A stretch of 64,000 nucleotides of DNA, taken from positions 124,001-188,000 of the forward strand of contig DYGX01000009.1 of assembly GCA_020724465.1 (NCBI GenBank), given 5' to 3'. The notes under the pieces were generated by a model, which made no database searches, was not told where the DNA came from, and saw only the letters and a list, made by a program, of their open reading frames with translations. A program made the position numbers and the translations under genes. This document shows, one piece after another, positions 59,083 through 64,000 of the stretch (position 1 is the stretch's first letter; the number at the start of each line of letters is the position of its first letter). This stretch comes from Thermoflexus sp. Lineage in GTDB: Bacteria > Chloroflexota > Anaerolineae > Aggregatilineales > Aggregatilineaceae.

Positions 59083-59741
59083 GAGGACCGCCACCGCCTG
59101 CGCGGCTTGTAGCCCGCGTTCTCCAGAAAATCCGTCACCGTTTCCGGCGGCAGCCCGCGGACGCTCAGCCCGGCGCCCCGCGCCAGCAGCAGCATCCGGC
59201 AGGCGATCTCCAGCGTTTCCAGACCCATGAGCGCCTCGGACAGGCTGGTGTCGTAAACCAGCACACCGTGATTCTCAAGCAGCAGAACGTTGGCCTGGTC
59301 CGCCTGCTGGCGGACGGCTTCGCCCAGCGCCGGGCCGGGATGCCGGTAGGGCACGCGCGCCACGCGCTCCAGGTAGTACATCGCGGAGATGAACCAGTTG
59401 CCCGGCACGTCCAGGTCCGTGCAGGCGACCAGTGTGCTATGCAGCGGCTCTGCGTGCAGGATCACGTTGACGTCCGGACGCACCTGATACACGGCGCGGT
59501 GCATCGGGACTTCCTTCGACGGCTTGCGCCCCGCTTCCAGCGCGGCCCCTGTCTCCACCGAGCACAGCACCAGGTCGTCGGGCGCCAGCTCGCCCAGCCG
59601 CGATCCGCTGGCCGTGATCAGGAAGGTATCCGGCCCGGCGCGGGCGCTCAAGTTCCCGGCGTTGCCCCAGGTCAGGTCGCGCTCCAGCAGCAGGCGCCCG
59701 GCCCGCTGCAAATCGGCGCGCAGCGTGTCTAGATCGGTCAT
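59079..59741 (-). CDS. Class II aldolase/decarboxylase (OtnC-like)
   Basis: A 220-residue class II aldolase/adducin-fold protein. Conserved features are LTWGNAGNLSAR (phosphate/substrate loop), ITASGSRLGELAPDDLVL, Glu77 (KPSKEVPMH) and His158 (LLLENHGVLVY). The first metal histidine is His96 in VILHAEPLH. The second member of the usual HxH pair is replaced by Glu98, so metal binding may be altered but is not excluded. With the OtnK-like kinase it probably acts on a phosphorylated 3-oxo acid sugar, giving a triose phosphate and CO2. ATG 59741 has AGGGAG upstream, 14 nt after the GH2 stop. Confidence 0.88.
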   Translation of the reverse strand: MTDLDTLRADLQRAGRLLLERDLTWGNAGNLSARAGPDTFLITASGSRLGELAPDDLVLCSVETGAALEAGRKPSKEVPMHRAVYQVRPDVNVILHAEPLHSTLVACTDLDVPGNWFISAMYYLERVARVPYRHPGPALGEAVRQQADQANVLLLENHGVLVYDTSLSEALMGLETLEIACRMLLLARGAGLSVRGLPPETVTDFLENAGYKPRRRWRSS

Positions 59742-59755
59742 CGCACTCCCTCGCC

Positions 59756-62308
59756 TCACTCCGCTTCGATGATCTGCCTAGCGACGTTCCACCCGCTGAC
59801 CGCGATCCGGCGCTCGCCGGGTGGAGCGCCGCACCACATCACCGCAACGGCACGCGACTCGCCGGGCAGCAGGCAGAAGTAGTTGTCGTCAAACTGCGCG
59901 TAGCCGGGGGCGTCCGGCGGGCGCGCGTCTTCCAGCCACACAAACAGCGCCGCCACCGCGCCGGGATTCGACACGGCGATCCGCCACCCGTCCGCCGACC
60001 GCTCGACGCTAAGCGCCAGCACCGTCTGGGGCGCGTGCAGCGCGGGGGCCAGCGTCGTCTGGCGCGTGAACAGGTAGCGGCGCCGGACCCGTTCCGCGCC
60101 ATCGGGATCGTGCAGCGCGAGATCGAGCAAGAACACGTCATCGACCGCGTCCAGCGGGCAGCGCAGCGTGGGGCCGGGCGTGATCGCACCCGGCGCCAGC
60201 GTCAGAGGCTGCGCCAGCGCCGCGTAGACTGTCCCGCGCAGGTTCACCAGCCGGGCGTCCAGCGCGGTCTCGACGGCGCCAGGCGTCGAGTTGGCGCACC
60301 ACAGCTCCGCCTCGAACCCGGCGCGGCCCGCCCAGCTTTGCGTCTCAAAGCGCGCGGCGACCAGCAGCGGGGCATAGGCGCGCGCGACCGCGTAGTAGAG
60401 CGGCTTGGGGCGCCCGTAATAATCGACTGCCGAGGTGCAGGCCGCCATCGGGTACGGCTCGTTGAACTGCCAGGGCAGCGACCCGCTGTTTTGGAACTTG
60501 CGCCGCCGGTTGGCCTCGACCGCGTAGCGCACGCTTTCGGCCTGCAGGTACTGCGTCCCCTGGATCAGCCTGTCCAGCGTCTCGACCTCGCCCAACGACG
60601 CGCGCCACTGCGCCGCTTTGATCCACCACGCGCCGCGATGAAACCAGACCGGGTTGTCGAGCGTCACCGGCCAGCGATCGCCCGCCGGGACGGTGTGTTC
60701 CAGGGTGATGCGGTTGGCGAGGCCCTCGGCACCGAACTCGCTGTGCAGCAGCGACGTCGCCCGGTTGTAGAGCGTCTGCTGCGCGGTCAGACCCTGGTGT
60801 TCCCAGGGACCGTGCACATCGTGCTGCGCCAGCGGATCGCGCTCGATCTCGGCCAGGCTGTTGGAGAACGCGCGCCCGCTGGGCGAGGTCGGCAGCCACA
60901 TCCGCTCCGGATCAAGCTCCGCCACCACGTCGCGCAGCGCCGCCAGGACCGGGTGCCGCTCGTCGAGCGGGACGGAGCCGTCGGCCAGCTCGTTGCCGCC
61001 GCCCCAGATCGCCAGCGACGGATGATTGCGCTTGCGCGGCACGATCGCCCGTGCCTCGCGTGCCATCAGCGCCACGAACTCCGGATCATCGGCGGGGATG
61101 TTGTCCAGCCCGGAACTCGACTGGATGAACTCCTGCCAGACCAGAATCCCCAGCCGGTCACAGCGGTCATAAAACGCCTCTTTCTCGATCAGCCCGCCGC
61201 CCCACACGCGCAGCAGATTGACGTGCGCCCGCCGCGCCAGCCCCAGCAGGTGATCGAGCTTCTCCGTGCGCTCCACTCCGTAGAGCACATCAATCGGGAC
61301 CCAGTTCCAGCCCTTCAGGTAGATCGCCCGCCCGTTGGCCCGCAGCGTGTACGGTCTTGCAGTGCGGTCCGGTGTGTCGTTCGGCACGAACTCCAGCCGC
61401 CGGATGCCGAACGTCACCGCGCGCCCGTCCGATTCGGCGCCGCTGGCCGGATCGACGACCGCCACACGTGCCCGGTAAAGCGGCTGGCTGCCGTGCCCGT
61501 TGGGCCACCACAGCGCCGGATCCTGCAGCGAGAAATGCACGGTGGTGACCGGCTGCGCGGCGTGGAGCCGCTGCTCCGCCAGCACGCGCCCCTCATGCTC
61601 CAGCGCGACGGCGATCTCGGCGGGCAGCGCAGCGTCGAGCGTGACTTGCACCGCGACTTCGGCGCGGCGGAGCGCGTCGTCCGGCGCGGCGCGCACCCAC
61701 ACGTCCGCAATGCGCTGCGGCCCGGTGAAATCCAGATGCACGCCGTCCCAGATGCCGGCGTGCACCAGGCGCGGGCAGAAATCCCACCAGTAGGTCATGC
61801 GGCACTTGTGAGTGCGCACCCGGCTGGTCCGCCCGACCTGCGGCTGCTCGTCCGGCGGGGGGTCGAGCGCCACCGCGAGCAGATTGTCCTCGCCATAGCG
61901 CAGCCGCTCGCCGACCTCGAACCCGGCGGGGGTGAACATGCCCCGGTGCGCGCCGAGCGGCTCGCCGTTGAGGAAGACCTGCGCTTCGTAGTCGATGCCC
62001 TCGAAGCACAAAACGGCCCGTCGCCCGCGCAGCGCCTCGGGCACGCTGAACCACTTGCGGTAAACCCACGCACGCTGCGAGACCCACTCGCACGCCAGGC
62101 TGTTGCGCGCCACATACGGATCGGGCAGCTCGCCTGCCTGCCACGCGTCGTGCGCCACGCTGCCGGGGACCATCGCCGGAAGCCAGCCGTGCGTGTCGCG
62201 CGTGTCGGGCCGGTGCGACCCGCGCATCAGCCAGTCGAGGCCGTAGAACGGCTTGCAGAACCAGTCGTTTCCGTTCAGCCAGAGGCGGGTGTGCAAAGGT
62301 TCGGTCAT
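59756..62308 (-). CDS. GH2 beta-mannosidase-like glycoside hydrolase
   Basis: An 850-residue GH2 enzyme. The N-terminal sugar-binding domain has VPGSVAHDAWQAGELPDPYV and FEGIDYEAQVFLNGEPLGAH, typical of beta-mannosidases. The TIM barrel has LRVWGGGLIEKEAFYDRCDRL, the acid/base Glu in SLAIWGGGNELADG (about residue 441) and a nucleophile Glu in LLHSEFGAEG (about 524). No signal peptide. It probably cleaves beta-mannosides inside the cell. It overlaps the GH38 gene by 4 nt (ATGA), so alpha- and beta-mannosidase are made together. Confidence 0.9.
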   Translation of the reverse strand: MTEPLHTRLWLNGNDWFCKPFYGLDWLMRGSHRPDTRDTHGWLPAMVPGSVAHDAWQAGELPDPYVARNSLACEWVSQRAWVYRKWFSVPEALRGRRAVLCFEGIDYEAQVFLNGEPLGAHRGMFTPAGFEVGERLRYGEDNLLAVALDPPPDEQPQVGRTSRVRTHKCRMTYWWDFCPRLVHAGIWDGVHLDFTGPQRIADVWVRAAPDDALRRAEVAVQVTLDAALPAEIAVALEHEGRVLAEQRLHAAQPVTTVHFSLQDPALWWPNGHGSQPLYRARVAVVDPASGAESDGRAVTFGIRRLEFVPNDTPDRTARPYTLRANGRAIYLKGWNWVPIDVLYGVERTEKLDHLLGLARRAHVNLLRVWGGGLIEKEAFYDRCDRLGILVWQEFIQSSSGLDNIPADDPEFVALMAREARAIVPRKRNHPSLAIWGGGNELADGSVPLDERHPVLAALRDVVAELDPERMWLPTSPSGRAFSNSLAEIERDPLAQHDVHGPWEHQGLTAQQTLYNRATSLLHSEFGAEGLANRITLEHTVPAGDRWPVTLDNPVWFHRGAWWIKAAQWRASLGEVETLDRLIQGTQYLQAESVRYAVEANRRRKFQNSGSLPWQFNEPYPMAACTSAVDYYGRPKPLYYAVARAYAPLLVAARFETQSWAGRAGFEAELWCANSTPGAVETALDARLVNLRGTVYAALAQPLTLAPGAITPGPTLRCPLDAVDDVFLLDLALHDPDGAERVRRRYLFTRQTTLAPALHAPQTVLALSVERSADGWRIAVSNPGAVAALFVWLEDARPPDAPGYAQFDDNYFCLLPGESRAVAVMWCGAPPGERRIAVSGWNVARQIIEAE

Positions 62309-64000
62309 GCCAGGGGTCGATCTTCCAGCTCAAGCAGATCGGTCTCGGTCACAGGCTGCGCGTCGTCGAACGGCACGCGGAACGTCTTGATCTCGCACGG
62401 GCCGAAGGGCGCGGTAATCGTGCGGTTCCACGCCGGCAGCCGGATCGTGGCGTCTGCCGCCGCGCCGGTGGTCTCGTAGGCGCGGACGATCAGCGCGCCG
62501 CCGTCTTCGGCCTGCTTGACCACGCTCACCAGCACGCTTTCCGGCTCGCACATCACGTACCCGGCGCTGGGCGGCAGCGGCCCGTCGTGGAAGGTCGCCA
62601 GCAGCGCAAACGGGCGCTGGTTCAGCTCGGCGGCGCGGCACACCGTGCCCGCCGTCTCCCACCGGCCCGCGTGTGGCAGCAGGGCGTAGGTGAAACGCTG
62701 CTCGCCCTGGTCAATGTAGCGATAGTCGCGGCCCGGCTCCGGCTGGGCGGGGATGTGATGCGCGTAGATCGGGCTGCGCAGCACCGTCAGGCCGATGTCG
62801 CGCACGTTCACGTCGAAGCTGTACTTCCCGTCGTTGAGCAGGCTCAGGCCATAGGTTTTTCCGGTCGCCTGCACCGAGCCGGAGAGGTCCAGCCAGCTCT
62901 GGCCCGGCTCCTCGTCGCCGGTGTTCTCGCGCTCGATGTGCCCGTAGGGGATCTCGTAGACGGCGCGCATGAAGATCTGGTTGACGGCAAAGCGCAGCTT
63001 GAGCAGCTTGTGCTGCTCGCGCCAGTCCACCGTGACGCGCACCTCGACCGGGTCTAGATCGCGGTAGAGCATGAAGTCCTGCGTCAGCGTCGATCGCTCG
63101 TACGTGCTGACGACGCGCAGCACCGCCCGGACCGGCCCGCTCTCCACCAGGCGCACGCTCTGCGGCACGAACTGCCCGACCACGTCCTGGAAGCGAAAGA
63201 CGTTGTGCGACCAAGTGTCGCTCGGGTCGTCGATAACCACCGGGCGCGCGGCCTGCCTCTGGAAGACCTCGACACCCGCTTCCTTATCGTACAGGCTGGC
63301 GATGCAGCCGGTCTCCGGATCGATGATCAGGCGCAGGCGGCGGTTTTCCAGGGTGGTGCTGCTGGCGAGCAGATCGGCGCCGGGGTTGGGTGTCGCGGTC
63401 CCCGGCTGCGACGGCACAATGCGATATGTCCGGTAGCCAAGCGGCGGCAGGTCCGCCACGAAGCACAGGCGCGTCTGCCCGCGCGCCGTCGCCCACGACT
63501 GGATTTCCTGCACCGCGACACGACGCCCCGCGTCGTCCAGCAGCGCGTAATGCTCCGGCAGGCCGCGCGCCTGCACCTCGACCGCGACACGGCTTGCCCA
63601 GGCGTGCGGGTTGAAGACGACCAGCGGCTTCGCCCCGTCTTCCGGGGGGATATGGATGGCCCAGGCCAGCGATTGCACGGCGTCGTTGTGTGCCCGGTCC
63701 GCGATGGCGAGCGCCTCGCCGTACAGCGCGCGGGCGTCGTCATAGGCGTTCTCCAGGCTGGTGCCGGCCAGGATGTCGTGAAACTGATTGAACAGCACGC
63801 TCTTCCAGGCGCGGGCCAGCGCCTCGCCCGGATACGGCAACCCGGTCACGCGCGCCGCGATGGCCGCGAACTTCTCGGCGGCGATCAGACGGTTCTCCGC
63901 CTCGCGGTTCCAGCGTTTGATGCCCGAATGGGCCGCGTAGCACCCGCTGGCGTGATGCTGAAGCTCGTCACGCACCACCGGGATCGGCAGGTCGCGCGTC
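62305..64000 (-). CDS. GH38 alpha-mannosidase (5' end beyond window)
   Basis: The frame is open to the window edge, so the N-terminal catalytic barrel is missing and 564 residues are visible. They begin inside the family's RDELQHHASGCYAAHSG region. FNQFHDILAGTSLENAYDDA is the helical-domain hallmark of GH38. The C-terminal beta-domains contain RRLRLIIDPETGCIASLYDKEAG and the DLDPVEVRVTVDWREQHKLL motif. The enzyme should release alpha-linked mannose from imported oligosaccharides. It is upstream of the GH2 gene with a 4-nt overlap and leads, within the window, the mannosidase-aldolase-kinase operon. Confidence 0.92.
   Translation of the reverse strand, partial: TRDLPIPVVRDELQHHASGCYAAHSGIKRWNREAENRLIAAEKFAAIAARVTGLPYPGEALARAWKSVLFNQFHDILAGTSLENAYDDARALYGEALAIADRAHNDAVQSLAWAIHIPPEDGAKPLVVFNPHAWASRVAVEVQARGLPEHYALLDDAGRRVAVQEIQSWATARGQTRLCFVADLPPLGYRTYRIVPSQPGTATPNPGADLLASSTTLENRRLRLIIDPETGCIASLYDKEAGVEVFQRQAARPVVIDDPSDTWSHNVFRFQDVVGQFVPQSVRLVESGPVRAVLRVVSTYERSTLTQDFMLYRDLDPVEVRVTVDWREQHKLLKLRFAVNQIFMRAVYEIPYGHIERENTGDEEPGQSWLDLSGSVQATGKTYGLSLLNDGKYSFDVNVRDIGLTVLRSPIYAHHIPAQPEPGRDYRYIDQGEQRFTYALLPHAGRWETAGTVCRAAELNQRPFALLATFHDGPLPPSAGYVMCEPESVLVSVVKQAEDGGALIVRAYETTGAAADATIRLPAWNRTITAPFGPCEIKTFRVPFDDAQPVTETDLLELEDRPLA

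Noticed and set aside
60035-62479. An 814-codon open frame antisense to the GH2 gene
   Set aside because: Its translation is His/Arg/Gln-rich with no domain, while the minus strand encodes a full GH2 enzyme with catalytic residues. The same applies to long antisense frames over GH3 (44185-46035), GH36 (38959-40728), the transketolase-kinase genes (26918-30141) and the 1113-residue protein.

Overview
The window is about 64 kb of GC-rich bacterial chromosome, densely packed with overlapping genes. The gene content resembles Chloroflexota (Anaerolineae-like): a giant BTAD/ATPase regulator, a DUF6603 protein, lineage-typical polytopic glycosyltransferase-like proteins, and intracellular glycosidases grouped with sugar importers. 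That placement is inferred from gene content. There is no rRNA or marker gene here to confirm it. I see no tRNA, rRNA, CRISPR array, insertion sequence or phage gene.

Layout. (1) 1-12,097, minus strand: a BTAD-type regulator, a 66-residue orphan, a trypsin-fold Nal1-like protease, a 1135-residue DUF6603 protein, a 1113-residue protein with a central membrane segment, and a coiled-coil protein cut by the window edge. The last four are spaced or overlapped as an operon. This is the least understood block. (2) 12,342-19,088, minus: an SMP-30-like lactonase downstream of a complete seven-gene Mrp (Mnh) Na+/H+ antiporter operon in the order A-B-C-D-E-F-G, with 4-nt overlaps at most junctions. (3) 19,527-31,003, plus: a SorC-type regulator with a good promoter and operator, then a DUF2291 lipoprotein, ABC ATPase, permease, a tandemly duplicated substrate-binding protein, a split transketolase, an FGGY kinase and an L-fucose-isomerase-like enzyme, closed by a hairpin. 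Read together this is import, aldose-ketose isomerisation, phosphorylation and transketolase cleavage of one sugar, the logic of the D-apiose transketolase route. (4) 31,170-36,145: a polytopic GT-C-like protein convergent with a GH95 alpha-L-fucosidase. (5) 36,234-42,527, minus: a small membrane protein, then a five-gene operon (MDR dehydrogenase, Gfo/Idh/MocA oxidoreductase, GH36 alpha-galactosidase, GNAT, class A beta-lactamase-like hydrolase). The operon is divergent from a LacI regulator. A 29-residue lysine-rich microprotein lies on the plus strand between the membrane protein and the beta-lactamase-like gene. (6) 43,813-47,464, minus: a LacI regulator upstream of a GH3 glycosidase. (7) 47,504-57,613: an alpha/beta hydrolase, a GT2-GNAT-GT-C glycan-assembly run, a cytochrome c lipoprotein with a four-helix membrane protein, an aldose epimerase, an M23 peptidase fused to a propeller-like region, and a dienelactone hydrolase. 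(8) 57,729-64,000, minus: an operon of GH38 alpha-mannosidase (partial), GH2 beta-mannosidase-like enzyme, class II aldolase and a four-carbon-acid-sugar kinase.

None of the glycosidases has an evident signal peptide, so plant or algal oligosaccharides are probably imported and then cut in the cytoplasm. The features of greatest interest are the in-frame, almost identical duplication of the sugar-binding protein (3 mismatches in 854 bp, all at the ends), the DUF6603/protease operon, the paired-cysteine N-terminal domain shared by two polytopic proteins, and the LacI/SorC operators that can be read directly in the intergenic DNA.
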